This document shows, one piece after another, positions 1-9,681 of a stretch of 64,000 nucleotides of DNA. Position numbers and translations under genes: made by a program. Under the pieces are notes generated by a model. That model was not told where the DNA came from. It did not search any database and saw only the letters and a program-made list of their open reading frames with translations. Within the stretch, counting starts at the first letter, position 1, and every line of letters starts with the position of its first letter. The stretch is from CAVOJV01 sp963696325 (GTDB lineage: Bacteria > Pseudomonadota > Gammaproteobacteria > Competibacterales > Competibacteraceae). The DNA is taken from NCBI GenBank assembly GCA_963696325.1, contig CAVOJV010000053.1, forward strand, positions 50,734 through 114,733. The letters are read 5' to 3'.

Positions 1-346
1 CTACGATCGGCAACACCAATACGCACTGGGCGATAATCATGGCCGTGGGGGTGAATAACAGACCCCAGGTGCCCAGCGGCCCCGAGCGCGACAACAGCAG
101 ATAGACCAGCAGCCCTACCACCACCGGCGGCAGGCCCATCAACGCGTTTAGCAACACCACCGCGAACCGGTGACCGGGAAAGCGGCATAGCGCCAGGATG
201 GCGCCCAGGGGCAGGCCCATCAAGGAAGCCAGCAGCACTGCCGTCAGACTAACCCCCAGCGATAACCAGACGATCTCGGCCAGCTTCGCATCGAAGTTGA
301 TGATCAGCAAGAAAGCCGTCACAAAGGCCGCCTGTACATCGCCCAT
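1..346 (-). CDS. Tungstate-type ABC transporter permease (TupB-like), partial
   Basis: This is the N-terminal 115 residues of an inner-membrane ABC permease that runs off the left edge. It starts at the ATG complementary to 344-346 and reads MGDVQAAFVTAFLLIINFD. At least two hydrophobic segments are visible, followed by the stretch LMGLPPVVVGLLVYLLLSRS, which is typical of the TupB/WtpB permeases that import tungstate with a TupA binding protein and TupC ATPase. Neither partner is in the window. The substrate is inferred from that motif only; a molybdate or other oxyanion permease is the alternative. Confidence 0.7.
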   Translation of the reverse strand, partial: MGDVQAAFVTAFLLIINFDAKLAEIVWLSLGVSLTAVLLASLMGLPLGAILALCRFPGHRFAVVLLNALMGLPPVVVGLLVYLLLSRSGPLGTWGLLFTPTAMIIAQCVLVLPIV

Positions 347-443
347 GGACTAATCCCCCGTGGTTGCCGGCACGAGTATTGGGTGGAACTTAACAAATTT
401 CAATTGTAGGGTTTTCTTATGGAACAGGCGGCGTGCGAGGAAT

Positions 444-1220
444 CTAGGAGCGCGTCTCGGCGATAACATCACCCAGCAGTTCCGTCAACAGTGCCAGATC
501 GCCATCCCGGGACATCCGGTGTTCACCGTCCTTAACCAGGATCACGCGGACGTTGTCGCTGGCCACGCGCTCGGCAACCTGAGTGCTGGTCCGCCACGGC
601 ACACTGGCATCCTGCATGCCGTGCAGCAGGCGCACCGGACAGGTGATGGCAGCCAGTTTTTTTTCGCCCAACAACAGATGCGCGCGCGCCTCTTTGATTA
701 GATTAAGCGTGATCGGGTAAGGCTCTTCATCCGCATAGTCGGAGGGCAGGTAAATCAACCCATCGCGCTGTAGCCGCGCCCGAGCAACCTCATCGAGACC
801 CTGCCAGATCATGGATTCGGTAAAATCCGCCGCGCAGGCGACCCCCAACAGGCCGGCAACGCGCTCCGGTCGTGCCCGCGCCACCAACAGCATGATCCAG
901 CCGCCCATGGATGAACCCACCAGGATCTGCGGGCCGGCACTCAACTGGTCGACGACGGCGCCAGCCTCCGTGGCCCAGCGACCGATGGTGCCGTCTTCGA
1001 AGCGGCCGCTCGACGCCCCATGGCCAGAGTAATCGAAGCGCACGAACGCCTGGCCGCGCGCCTGGCACCAGGTTTCCAGGGCAATCGCCTTGGTGCCGGT
1101 CATGTCGGACATGAAGCCGCCCAGGAATGCCACCCCAGGGCTCTTACCGGGGCTGCGATGATAGGCGACGGCCGTGCCATCAGCGAGGTGCAGGGTTTGC
1201 ATTACAGACGATTCATGCAT
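444..1220 (-). CDS. Alpha/beta hydrolase (ABHD10-like serine hydrolase)
   Basis: Cytoplasmic serine hydrolase of about 258 residues. The nucleophile elbow is GSSMGGW, the acid is in HGMQDASVP and the catalytic histidine in DGEHRMS, so the triad is complete. The overall pattern (FLGGFMSDMTG near the start, FDYSGHGAS before the elbow) matches bacterial relatives of the mitochondrial thioesterase ABHD10. I start it at MHESSVMQTL; a longer frame to 1319 adds 33 residues without family character. It is a single gene, convergent with nothing and divergent from the reductase at 1389. Substrate unknown; acyl-thioester or carboxylester hydrolysis is likely. Confidence 0.75.
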   Translation of the reverse strand: MHESSVMQTLHLADGTAVAYHRSPGKSPGVAFLGGFMSDMTGTKAIALETWCQARGQAFVRFDYSGHGASSGRFEDGTIGRWATEAGAVVDQLSAGPQILVGSSMGGWIMLLVARARPERVAGLLGVACAADFTESMIWQGLDEVARARLQRDGLIYLPSDYADEEPYPITLNLIKEARAHLLLGEKKLAAITCPVRLLHGMQDASVPWRTSTQVAERVASDNVRVILVKDGEHRMSRDGDLALLTELLGDVIAETRS

Positions 1221-1388
1221 GGGCGGTGTCCAAATGAAAACGAACGGTGCTCTCTTGCAGCCTTTTCTCTCAAACGAGTAATGCTTGCAGGTTATCAAAC
1301 CGGGAAAATGTCCCGGCAATGTTAAATCCTACTACATTAATGGGTACCCGTTCGCGAACAACGCGAGCGACAGTAACACTCAACGACG

Positions 1389-2219
1389 ATGAGGATCGCG
1401 ATGAAACATGCACTGAATTTTACCGATAAGACAGTCTTTGTGGTGGGCGGCACCAGCGGCATCAACCTGGGCGTCGCCGAGGCGTTCGCCGCGAACGGTG
1501 CGCGGGTCGCCGTGGCCAGCCGGTCGCAGAGTAAAGTCGATGCAGCCATCAGCAGGCTTTCCAGCCACGGCGGCGCAGTGATCGGTTTTGCCGCCGACGT
1601 CCGTGACATTGAGGCGGTCAAAGGGTCGCTGGCTGGCGTTCACCAGCAGTTCGGCACCATCGATGTGCTGATCTCGGGCGCGGCGGGCAATTTTCCCGCC
1701 CCCGCGCTGGGCATGTCGCCGAACGGCTTTAAATCGGTCGTGGATATCGACCTGCTCGGCACCTTCCATGTTCTGCAGGCGGCCTATCCCTATCTGACCA
1801 AGCCGGGCGCCGCTATCATCAATATCTCCGCCCCGCAGGCTTTCATTCCGATGGAATTGCAGGTGCATGTCTGCGCCGCCAAGGCGGGTGTGGATATGGT
1901 GACCCGGGTTCTGGCCATGGAATGGGGTCCGGACGGCATTCGCGTCAATTCCATCGTTCCGGGACCGATCGCCGGCACCGAGGGCATGGCCCGACTGGCG
2001 CCGACGCCGGAAATCCAGAGGCAGGTAGTCGATTCGGTGCCCCTGCGCCGCAATGGCACGCCCATGGACATCGCCAATATGGCCATGTTCCTGGCCTCGC
2101 CGCTGGCCGCTTATGTGAGCGGCGCCATCATCCCGGTCGATGGCGGCTGGTCGCTCGGGGGTGTCAGTAGTGCCATGGCGGGCCTGGCCGCCTTCGCCAA
2201 ACAACAGGGCAAAGGGTAA
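1389..2219 (+). CDS. Short-chain dehydrogenase, 2,4-dienoyl-CoA reductase (DECR2) type
   Basis: NADP-dependent SDR of 276 residues. The dinucleotide-binding motif GGTSGINLGVA lies near the N-terminus. At the usual YxxxK site the sequence is LQVHVCAAKAG, so the lysine is kept but the tyrosine is replaced, as in the peroxisomal DECR2/SPS19 family that reduces 2,4-dienoyl-CoA during unsaturated fatty acid oxidation. The later stretch RVNSIVPGPIAGTEG also fits that family. An internal ATG at 1401 (MKHALNF) is an equally good start. No other beta-oxidation genes are adjacent. Confidence 0.75.
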   Translation: MRIAMKHALNFTDKTVFVVGGTSGINLGVAEAFAANGARVAVASRSQSKVDAAISRLSSHGGAVIGFAADVRDIEAVKGSLAGVHQQFGTIDVLISGAAGNFPAPALGMSPNGFKSVVDIDLLGTFHVLQAAYPYLTKPGAAIINISAPQAFIPMELQVHVCAAKAGVDMVTRVLAMEWGPDGIRVNSIVPGPIAGTEGMARLAPTPEIQRQVVDSVPLRRNGTPMDIANMAMFLASPLAAYVSGAIIPVDGGWSLGGVSSAMAGLAAFAKQQGKG

Positions 2220-2375
2220 ATCGTCAACTCGTGCGATCGCTGGAACGCCGAGCCGGGCATGAGTCGGCTTACATGCGCATAAAACCTTATTCCAAAAATC
2301 GATAATGGCTCATCCGCGCGAGCCACTACCCGGTACGGAACGCCGCCACAATAACGACCACGGGTGACCGCGGCC

Positions 2376-5300
2376 CTAAGTCCTGTCTGGTGGCTGGGTG
2401 CCAAAAACAGCGTGCAGCTTCGTCGCCAAATGAACCCGGCGGTAGGGCTTGGTGAGCAGTTCGGCACCGTCCGGGAGCCGCCCCTGCTGGAGCAGGGTCT
2501 GTTCGGTGTACCCCGAGGTAAACAGCACCTTGAGGCCCGGACAGCGACGCTGGGCCTCCCCAGCCAGTTCCATCCCGCTCATCCCGCCGGGAAGCCCGAC
2601 ATCGGTGAAAAGCAGCGCCACCTGGGGGGTACTGGCCAGCACCTGCAGGGCGGTCTCCGCGGTGTCCGCCGCCACCGGCTGATAGCCCAGGCCATGCAGC
2701 ATATTGACCGCCAGCTGACGGACATGGCTATCATCCTCCACCACTAGAATCGTTTCCGCCCGGCCGCGCTGCGCGGGGGCTTCACCCGCCGGTGCCGCCA
2801 CCCGCGTGCCGGCATCGACCGCTGCCCGCGGCAGGTAGATCCTGATCGTCGTGCCCTTGCCCACCTCGCTGTACAGGTTAAGGTGCCCGCCCGACTGCTT
2901 AACCAAGCCATACACCATGCTCAGCCCGAGCCCACTGCCGAATTCCTTGGTGGTGAAAAACGGCTCAAAGACATGCTCCAGCACCGCCGCGGGCATCCCC
3001 ACGCCGGTGTCACTGACCGCCAGCATCACATAGGCGCCCGGCTGGGCGTATTGATGCGCGGCGACATAGTCCTGATCCAGCCATTGGTTGGCCGTCGCCA
3101 GGCTGAGCGTGCCGCCCTTGGGCATGGCGTCGCGGGCATTGAGGGCCAGGTTGAGCAAGGCATTTTCAAATTGGCTGGGGTCGATGACGGTCTGGGTCAG
3201 GTCCTCAGCCAGCACGGTGTGCACCTGGATGGTTTCGCCGAGGGTGCGCCGCAGCAGGTCGGTCATCCCCCTCACCAATTGGTTCAGGTCGATCGGTTTA
3301 GGTTGCAGGGGCTGGCGCCGCGAGAAGACCAACAGGCGGTGGATAAAGGTCGTCCCCCGGTCCACCGCGACCAGCGACCGCTGTACCAGGGACCGCAGCT
3401 CCGGCCGGTCGGTGAGGGCTTCATCCAACAGCTCGAGGTTGCCCAGGATGATCGCCAACAGGTTGTTAAAGTCGTGGGCCACTCCACCCGTCAACTGCCC
3501 TACCGCTTCCATCTTCTGCGCCTGCCGCAACTGGTCCTCGGCGACTTTGCGCTGGGTGATGTCGCGCGCCACGACGACTATGACAGGCTTGTTCATGCCA
3601 GACGCCTCCACGGGCGCGGTCCGCGCTTCGAAAAAGCGCTTTCCGGCTTTTGCTATCCGCAGTTCGTACTCGGCGATCTGGGTTTGCCGGGTGCTAAGGG
3701 TTTGCCGGATGACGTTCAGCATGTGTTCGGCAAGCTCCGTCGGCATTACGTCGCCTATCAGCCTGCCCTTGAGAGCGGCGGGATCGGTATAGAGCAGGTC
3801 GGGCTGTGAGGTGAGGATGTCGATGTAGCGCCCCTCTTCATCCAGCACCAGCAGGACATCGGGAATGGCATTGGCAATGGCGCGCAGGTGCGCTTCGCTT
3901 GCCCGCAGCGCATTCTCCGCCAGCTTGCGCTCGGTGATGTCGGAATAAGTGGCGACCGCACCGATAATCTCCTGATGAGCGTTGCGCAGCGGGGCGGCAC
4001 TGATCAACACGTCATAGCAGCTGCCATCGGGCCGCATCATGCGGGCTTCGGCGCCCACCGTAGTCTCCCCCCGCAAGGCTTTCCGCAGTGGCCAGTCTCT
4101 TAGCCGTACAGGACGACCGTTAGGATAATACCCCTTGCCCCAGGTGATCAAATCTCTATCCGGCGCCTTTTCCTCGAGGTTGCCGAGGGCCAGGCGTCGT
4201 GCCGCTGCGTTAACGAGCGTCAGGTTTCCTTGCTCCTCGCACACCACAATCGCATCGGCGGCTTGACTTAAGACGGTTTCCAACAGATCCCTTTGTTCAG
4301 CGAGTCTTTCCTCCGCCCGCTTGCGCGCGGTGACATCTTCATGGGCGATCACCACGCGTGCCGGAGTCAACGTCTGGAAAGGGGTGACCTTGCCGAGAAA
4401 CCAGCGCTTTTCGGACGGCGAGTGACAGGGGTACTCGAGTGAGAATTCATGGCGCTCTCCGCGCAGCACGGCCCGGATGCCTTCGGCAAAGCGCGCGGCT
4501 TCATCCGAAGAAGATCTGCTGGCTGCAACACATGTCGCCAGGTAATTGACATTCTCCGCCACCAGTGAGGGATCGATGCCGTTGGCCTTGGCAAATTTCC
4601 GCCAGGCCTGGTTGACCATCAGGATCGTGCCGGTTTCATCGAGCACGCAGATATGCGCGGACAGCGCATCGAGGGTTGACCTTACCAGACGTTCCGCCTC
4701 AGCCAGTTTCTCCTGGTAGTTTTTGCGCTCCGTGATGTCACGGATAATGCTTTGCAGATACTGTTTTCCCTCGACCTCGATCAGCCTGGAGCTGGCCTCG
4801 ACGGGAAAGGACGCGCCATCCTTGCGCCGATGTATTGTCTCGAACACCAGCCCGTCCGAGCGGGCAATTTGCGTCATCTGCTCGGCCAGCAGCGACCGGA
4901 CTTCAGGCTCGCGCAGATCCCGGGCATTCAAGCGCAGCAGTTCCTCATAAGGGTAACCATAGGCCGAAACCGCTCTGGCATTCGCTTCGATGATCTGACC
5001 CTGAGCGTCCATGAGCAGGATGATGTCGTTGGCATATTTGGTCAGATAATCAAAGTGTTGAATCAACGCTTTGCGTTCTAACTCACCCTGATAATACCTG
5101 GCCAGGAAACTGGCATACTGTTGCCGCCACCATAAAAAGGTACCCGCGCCCGCGCATAAAATGAAAATACCAACCAGAGTTACCACAAACAGCGCGATGG
5201 TCCTGACGGGCGCATACACCTCGTCGGCATCGACCTTGGCCACCAGGAACCAGGGCGTTTCAGGAACCGCACGCGCGACAGCAAGTACCCGAACCTGGCG

Positions 5301-6398
5301 ATAATCCACACCCTCGAATGCCCCTGTCTGGCCCTTAACCGCCAGCGCCGCGGGGAGCTGGTCATCGTGACTAGGCAGACGGAACGTGAGCGCGGTGTTC
5401 TTACGGTGGCGAAGTTCGTTCAGGTACAGCACCTGATCGCCTTCCCGACGAACGAGCAGGGTCTCGGCGCTGGGGCTTGGCGTCGGCCAAGTCTGAATCA
5501 GGGGAAACAGGTAGCGCTCGGGGTCGAGCTTGAGAAACACGGCGCCAATCGGCTGATCCACCCCAGCTGCTCCGCTGCGCAGTGGAGCGATCAGATTCAT
5601 ATTGATGGTTCCGCCGACAACCTCCTGGCGCCAGTGGAGGTCCGACACGACCACCTCACCGCGCTCCATGGCTTGTAGCGCTAAAGCCTGCCTTTTCGGA
5701 TGGAGCTGGGAGGCGCCGACGCCGAGCCGGACCTGACCCTGTGGGTCGAGCAACATTACGGCCGAATAATCGAATGTATCCTTCAGGTCGGTCAGCCACA
5801 CCAGCAAGCGCTTGCCCTCCTCGTCAGCCGCCCCTCCCCCCGCGTTCAGCCAGCGGCTGACTGCAAGGGCAATAAAGGGATTCCGGGCGATTAATTCCGC
5901 GTCCTTGCGTCGCTCGGATAGCCAGGTTGTAATCTGATCGACCTTGGTATCGGCGATGGCCAGGAGTTCAGCCTGCCTGGCCTGCTGCAGGGATGATTTC
6001 TGGTACCCATAAACCAGATAGCCCATCCCCGCAATCACGCTGGCCAGCAGGAGAAATATCACGACAGGCGTGCGGGCCGCCCTCCATGACGACCGTGGAA
6101 GCGTTTCGCTCTGCGGCCAGGACGCGCTGCCGGCGCCCCCTTGAGGAGACTGTTGCGCACGGGTTGCCGCCAGGGTAGTGCCGATCAAGCCATAGAGCAG
6201 CAGCGCCGTCACTCCAACGAAAGTCCATCCCTTGTAGACTTGAAGCATTGCCACGTGTTGTGGATAGCCGGCGAACCGTGCCATCAGCGCATCGGATGCA
6301 TAGATCCACACCCCTGCTCCGAGGGCATAGATAATGCTGATCCTGGCGGCTACCGCCCATCCCTCTGTTGTTTTTTTGGTCTTTGCTCTGATTATCAC
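2376..6398 (-). CDS. Membrane-bound PAS hybrid sensor histidine kinase with receiver domain
   Basis: A 1,340-residue sensor. Two N-terminal membrane segments (about 20-90), a further one near 120, then a periplasmic Cache-like region (about 140-400) closed by a membrane segment near 410. At least four PAS/PAC units follow (each ends in a DITERK-type motif), then the H-box AHDFNNLLAIILGN with the phospho-histidine near 973, the N-box NLALNARDAMP, the G-boxes DTGVGM and GSGLGLSMVYG, and a C-terminal receiver with LLFTDVGLPGG (aspartate near 1262) and LLTKPYR. The H-box type resembles kinases that phosphorylate their own receiver. No response regulator is next to it; the signal is unknown. Confidence 0.85.
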   Translation of the reverse strand: MIIRAKTKKTTEGWAVAARISIIYALGAGVWIYASDALMARFAGYPQHVAMLQVYKGWTFVGVTALLLYGLIGTTLAATRAQQSPQGGAGSASWPQSETLPRSSWRAARTPVVIFLLLASVIAGMGYLVYGYQKSSLQQARQAELLAIADTKVDQITTWLSERRKDAELIARNPFIALAVSRWLNAGGGAADEEGKRLLVWLTDLKDTFDYSAVMLLDPQGQVRLGVGASQLHPKRQALALQAMERGEVVVSDLHWRQEVVGGTINMNLIAPLRSGAAGVDQPIGAVFLKLDPERYLFPLIQTWPTPSPSAETLLVRREGDQVLYLNELRHRKNTALTFRLPSHDDQLPAALAVKGQTGAFEGVDYRQVRVLAVARAVPETPWFLVAKVDADEVYAPVRTIALFVVTLVGIFILCAGAGTFLWWRQQYASFLARYYQGELERKALIQHFDYLTKYANDIILLMDAQGQIIEANARAVSAYGYPYEELLRLNARDLREPEVRSLLAEQMTQIARSDGLVFETIHRRKDGASFPVEASSRLIEVEGKQYLQSIIRDITERKNYQEKLAEAERLVRSTLDALSAHICVLDETGTILMVNQAWRKFAKANGIDPSLVAENVNYLATCVAASRSSSDEAARFAEGIRAVLRGERHEFSLEYPCHSPSEKRWFLGKVTPFQTLTPARVVIAHEDVTARKRAEERLAEQRDLLETVLSQAADAIVVCEEQGNLTLVNAAARRLALGNLEEKAPDRDLITWGKGYYPNGRPVRLRDWPLRKALRGETTVGAEARMMRPDGSCYDVLISAAPLRNAHQEIIGAVATYSDITERKLAENALRASEAHLRAIANAIPDVLLVLDEEGRYIDILTSQPDLLYTDPAALKGRLIGDVMPTELAEHMLNVIRQTLSTRQTQIAEYELRIAKAGKRFFEARTAPVEASGMNKPVIVVVARDITQRKVAEDQLRQAQKMEAVGQLTGGVAHDFNNLLAIILGNLELLDEALTDRPELRSLVQRSLVAVDRGTTFIHRLLVFSRRQPLQPKPIDLNQLVRGMTDLLRRTLGETIQVHTVLAEDLTQTVIDPSQFENALLNLALNARDAMPKGGTLSLATANQWLDQDYVAAHQYAQPGAYVMLAVSDTGVGMPAAVLEHVFEPFFTTKEFGSGLGLSMVYGLVKQSGGHLNLYSEVGKGTTIRIYLPRAAVDAGTRVAAPAGEAPAQRGRAETILVVEDDSHVRQLAVNMLHGLGYQPVAADTAETALQVLASTPQVALLFTDVGLPGGMSGMELAGEAQRRCPGLKVLFTSGYTEQTLLQQGRLPDGAELLTKPYRRVHLATKLHAVFGTQPPDRT

Positions 6399-6545
6399 GC
6401 TGGCATGTCGATGAAACCTACCTAAAGATTAGAAGAAATTTAGAGTGTTTACCCAGCACCGTTGCTACCCGTCTTGTTGACTGGTGAAGCCTAAAAAGGT
6501 TGTGAAATCATTGAGCTGCGAGTGGATCTCCAAGCTGCCCGCCGT

Positions 6546-7445
6546 TCAACCCGATTCGAGCAAGGGAGGCACGGCAACGCGGCTCAACACCGTCAGCGGA
6601 CCCCGCTCTTTTAGAACCTGCAGTTGCTGCTGGTTGCGCACCAGCAAGGCGCCCGCAAAGCCCAGCGCATTAACGGCGATCGACTCGAAACACGCCTGCG
6701 ACCGCGGCACTAGCAGCAGCCATTGCCGGGTAGCCAGCAGATTGTAGGCGCCACCCGGCGGCACCACCGCATCAAGCAGGGCGTGATAGCCTTCACACAG
6801 GGCGGCAGCGGCTTCCCGTGGTGATTTCGTCACGGCGGGTTCCAGGCGGGCGATGGCGTGCACGAAGGGGAATCCAGGCGAAGTCCCCACGAGGCCTTCA
6901 AAGTGGGCGGCGGCCAGCGCCGGTTCGATGGGTATCCGCGGCTCCTCGGCGACCAGCGGCAATGGCACCACCTGCAGGTGCTTGTGGCGCTGGCTGGCGC
7001 CGGCGGTTTGCCCGGCATTGTAGAAGGCCAGGCCCTCAAACTCGGCCATGCAGGCGCACAGGGCCTCGCAATCTGGCAGGGTAAGCAGGGACTCCTGGTT
7101 CTCAAACGTACGCGTGACGATCAACAGATGATGGTTGAGGACATTGAACTTGTTCAAGAGGCACACGTGCGTGCCGGAAATGTCGGTGACGAACAGATCC
7201 TCCTCATAGGGCAGAAACGGATTAAACTCCTTTCCGGAGGCGACTGCAACGCTCTTCTCCTGGGCCTCGTCCTTGCGCGCCAGGCTGGCCAGAACCCGGA
7301 CGAGGAAACGGATGCCGCCCTGTTCCACGAATTCGCTCTGCGTCGGCAGCGACTGGAGCGCTCCGCGGCTCAGCGCATGCCCGGTTGCCGCCGTCAGCCT
7401 TTCCCATAACGTACCGGGTTCCAACAACAGTGTCCCGTTAGTCAT
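6546..7445 (-). CDS. Ap4A phosphorylase / ATP adenylyltransferase-like protein
   Basis: Cytoplasmic protein of 299 residues related to yeast Apa1/Apa2 and cyanobacterial Ap4A phosphorylases, which cleave diadenosine tetraphosphate with phosphate. Visible marks are FNPFLPYEEDLFV, the nucleotide-binding region LNKFNVLNHHLLIVTR, and the HIT-like catalytic motif HKHLQVVPLPL. I start at the ATG complementary to 7443-7445 (MTNGTLLLEPG); the longer frame to 7565 has no family similarity. It stands alone, divergent from the ABC exporter at 7617. Confidence 0.8.
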   Translation of the reverse strand: MTNGTLLLEPGTLWERLTAATGHALSRGALQSLPTQSEFVEQGGIRFLVRVLASLARKDEAQEKSVAVASGKEFNPFLPYEEDLFVTDISGTHVCLLNKFNVLNHHLLIVTRTFENQESLLTLPDCEALCACMAEFEGLAFYNAGQTAGASQRHKHLQVVPLPLVAEEPRIPIEPALAAAHFEGLVGTSPGFPFVHAIARLEPAVTKSPREAAAALCEGYHALLDAVVPPGGAYNLLATRQWLLLVPRSQACFESIAVNALGFAGALLVRNQQQLQVLKERGPLTVLSRVAVPPLLESG

Positions 7446-7616
7446 TTGCTTCCTCTGGCTATTTGCATAACATGCATGGCCCAATGAGTACCTGATACAA
7501 CCCAAGCGGGTGGGTTTGTACCTTTGCCCGCGAACTTTTTCTACTGTGCAACCTCGATTTCGCACGGGAATTCATTTTTGTCCTGTCTCCCTAAGCCTAT
7601 CTGGACCAACAACATT

Positions 7617-9371
7617 ATGCAGCAGAAACCCAGCCTGACGCTTTCGGCCAGAACTTTTCTCGGCAATCTCTGGCAACTGATCCGGCCTTACTGGTTCTCC
7701 GAGGAACGCTGGATCGCCCGCGGCCTGTTGGCGGCCCTGGTCGCGATCAACCTAGGCATCGTCTACGTCATGGTTCTCATCAATCAATGGAATCAATTGT
7801 TTTATAATGCCTTGCAGGAAAAGGATTACGCGGCGTTCAGCCAGCAATTGATCCGCTTTTCGATCCTGGCGGCGATCTACATCGCCATGGCGGTGTACCA
7901 GTTATATTTCAATCAGATGCTGCAAATACGCTGGCGTCGCTGGCTGACCGAGGTTTATCTCAATGACTGGCTGTCCGATCGGGTTTACTACCGGTTGGAA
8001 CTCAAGGACTACGGGACCGATAACCCGGATCAGCGCATCTCCCAGGACCTGCAGATTTTTGCCGGCAGCAGCCTGACCCTGGCGCTGGGCTTGCTCAGTT
8101 CGGTCGTGACCCTGGTGTCCTTCGTCAGCATCCTGTGGATGCTGTCCGGCACCCTGACGGTGGCGGTCGCTGGCACCGACATCAGCGTCCCCGGCTACAT
8201 GGTCTGGGTGGCGCTGGTCTACGCGGCCGCCGGCACCTATCTCACCCGCTATATTGGCAAACCCCTGATCGGGTTGAATTTCAATCAGCAGCGTTTTGAG
8301 GCGGATTTTCGTTTTGACCTGGTACGCCTGCGCGAGAATACTGAGGGTATCGCTCTCTATGGCGGCGAGGAGGACGAAAAAAGCAATCTGGCGGCGCGCT
8401 TTAGCAAGGTGTGGCAAAACTGGTGGAGCCTGATGAAATACCAGAAACGGCTGACCTGGTTCACCGCCGCCTATGGCCAGATTGCCATCATCTTTCCGAT
8501 CCTGGTCGCGGCGCCGCGTTACTTCTCTGGCGCCATACAACTGGGCGGATTGATGCAGACATCCTCAGCCTTCGGTCAGGTGCAGAGTGCCTTGAGCTGG
8601 TTTGTCGATGTCTTCCCACAACTCGCTGAATGGAAAGCGAGTGTCGAACGTCTGACCAGTTTTCACCACGCCATCCAAGAGGCGCGCCAGGAAGCCCGCT
8701 CGAGCGCGGGAATTACCGTTACACCCAGCGATGGGGCAGAGCTTACCGTACAGGATCTGGGTCTTGCCCTGCCCGCTGGCCGGGTGCTTCTGGAAAAGAC
8801 CAGCCTCGCTGTAAAAGCCGGCGACCGCCTCCTGTTGACTGGTCCCTCCGGCAGTGGCAAAAGCACCCTGTTTAGAGCCATTGCCGGCATCTGGCCGTTC
8901 GGCCAGGGGCGAATTGAAATCCCCAGGAATGCGCGCCTGCTGTTCCTGCCGCAGAAACCTTATCTTCCCATCGCTACGCTGCGCGGCGCGGTGTCCTATC
9001 CGGCGAGCACAGGCACTTTCACCGATACCGAGATCGTTGATGCCCTGCGCGCCTGCCGCCTGGAGGCGTTCACGGAACGTCTCGACGAGGCCCGGCACTG
9101 GGGACAGCTCATGTCGCCCGGTGAGCAACAGCGGCTTGCCTTCGCCCGTGTGTTGCTGCACAAGCCGGACTGGCTGTTCCTCGACGAGGCCACCGCGGCG
9201 CTCGATGAAGCCACCGAGCAGCAGTTATACGGTCTGCTCAGGGACCGTCTCCCCAAGACAACGCTCATCAGCATCGCCCACCGCCCGGCGCTGGCCGCCT
9301 ATCATGATAAACGCCTGACCCTGTTACCCAGCGGGGCGGGCATGCGACTGGTAGCGGGATTTGTGCAATAG
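7617..9371 (+). CDS. SbmA/BacA-YddA family ABC exporter, fused permease and ATPase
   Basis: A 584-residue inner-membrane half transporter with an N-terminal six-helix domain (about 1-330) and a C-terminal ATPase. Walker A is GPSGSGKST (near 410), the signature is MSPGEQQRL (near 498) and Walker B is WLFLDEATAALDE (near 519). The motif FYNALQEKDYAAF after the first helix is typical of the SbmA/BacA_trans and YddA group, close to the ABCD exporters. The ATG at 7617 is chosen because the upstream in-frame stretch from 7524 is poorly conserved. Known members move peptides, B12-like compounds or fatty acyl-CoA; the substrate here cannot be told. Confidence 0.8.
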   Translation: MQQKPSLTLSARTFLGNLWQLIRPYWFSEERWIARGLLAALVAINLGIVYVMVLINQWNQLFYNALQEKDYAAFSQQLIRFSILAAIYIAMAVYQLYFNQMLQIRWRRWLTEVYLNDWLSDRVYYRLELKDYGTDNPDQRISQDLQIFAGSSLTLALGLLSSVVTLVSFVSILWMLSGTLTVAVAGTDISVPGYMVWVALVYAAAGTYLTRYIGKPLIGLNFNQQRFEADFRFDLVRLRENTEGIALYGGEEDEKSNLAARFSKVWQNWWSLMKYQKRLTWFTAAYGQIAIIFPILVAAPRYFSGAIQLGGLMQTSSAFGQVQSALSWFVDVFPQLAEWKASVERLTSFHHAIQEARQEARSSAGITVTPSDGAELTVQDLGLALPAGRVLLEKTSLAVKAGDRLLLTGPSGSGKSTLFRAIAGIWPFGQGRIEIPRNARLLFLPQKPYLPIATLRGAVSYPASTGTFTDTEIVDALRACRLEAFTERLDEARHWGQLMSPGEQQRLAFARVLLHKPDWLFLDEATAALDEATEQQLYGLLRDRLPKTTLISIAHRPALAAYHDKRLTLLPSGAGMRLVAGFVQ

Positions 9372-9681
9372 GAATCAGACACCCTGAACCGACTGCAAAG
9401 GCCGCGGTTTTCACCTGGAGGAGACTCGGTACCAACGGTAGTAACGTTCAGGATGGCTCCCCCTCTCTTGATGATTGACAGCCAACAACTGCCATTGGCG
9501 CATCCGATGCCGGTTGAGTAGGGAGGGTTCATATCATTCCTTATGTTGCTATGTTGCTGAATTGGCCTAACCATGGATACAAGTTACCTATCACCACGAT
9601 TGGAACAATCAATGTTAAATATTAGCCTTGGTCAGTTATGGTGGTGTTGCGATTTCTATTACCCGAATGGAAGTAACAAAC
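9372..9681. other. Intergenic region upstream of catalase
   Basis: About 310 bases without a supported gene. The region immediately before catalase is AT-rich compared with its surroundings, as expected for a promoter. I looked for OxyR-like or Fur-like palindromes and saw none I could defend. Confidence 0.4.

Noticed and set aside
360..701. Plus-strand frame of 113 codons overlapping the hydrolase gene
   Set aside because: It is antisense to a well-supported hydrolase and has no family features.
1380..2204. Long minus-strand frame opposite the DECR-like reductase
   Set aside because: High-GC shadow of the SDR gene; composition is low in hydrophobic residues and no motif was seen.
2883..3809. 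308-codon plus-strand frame within the histidine kinase
   Set aside because: Antisense shadow; kinase motifs on the other strand are unambiguous.
9372..9681. OxyR or Fur box upstream of catalase
   Set aside because: No match to either consensus good enough to report.
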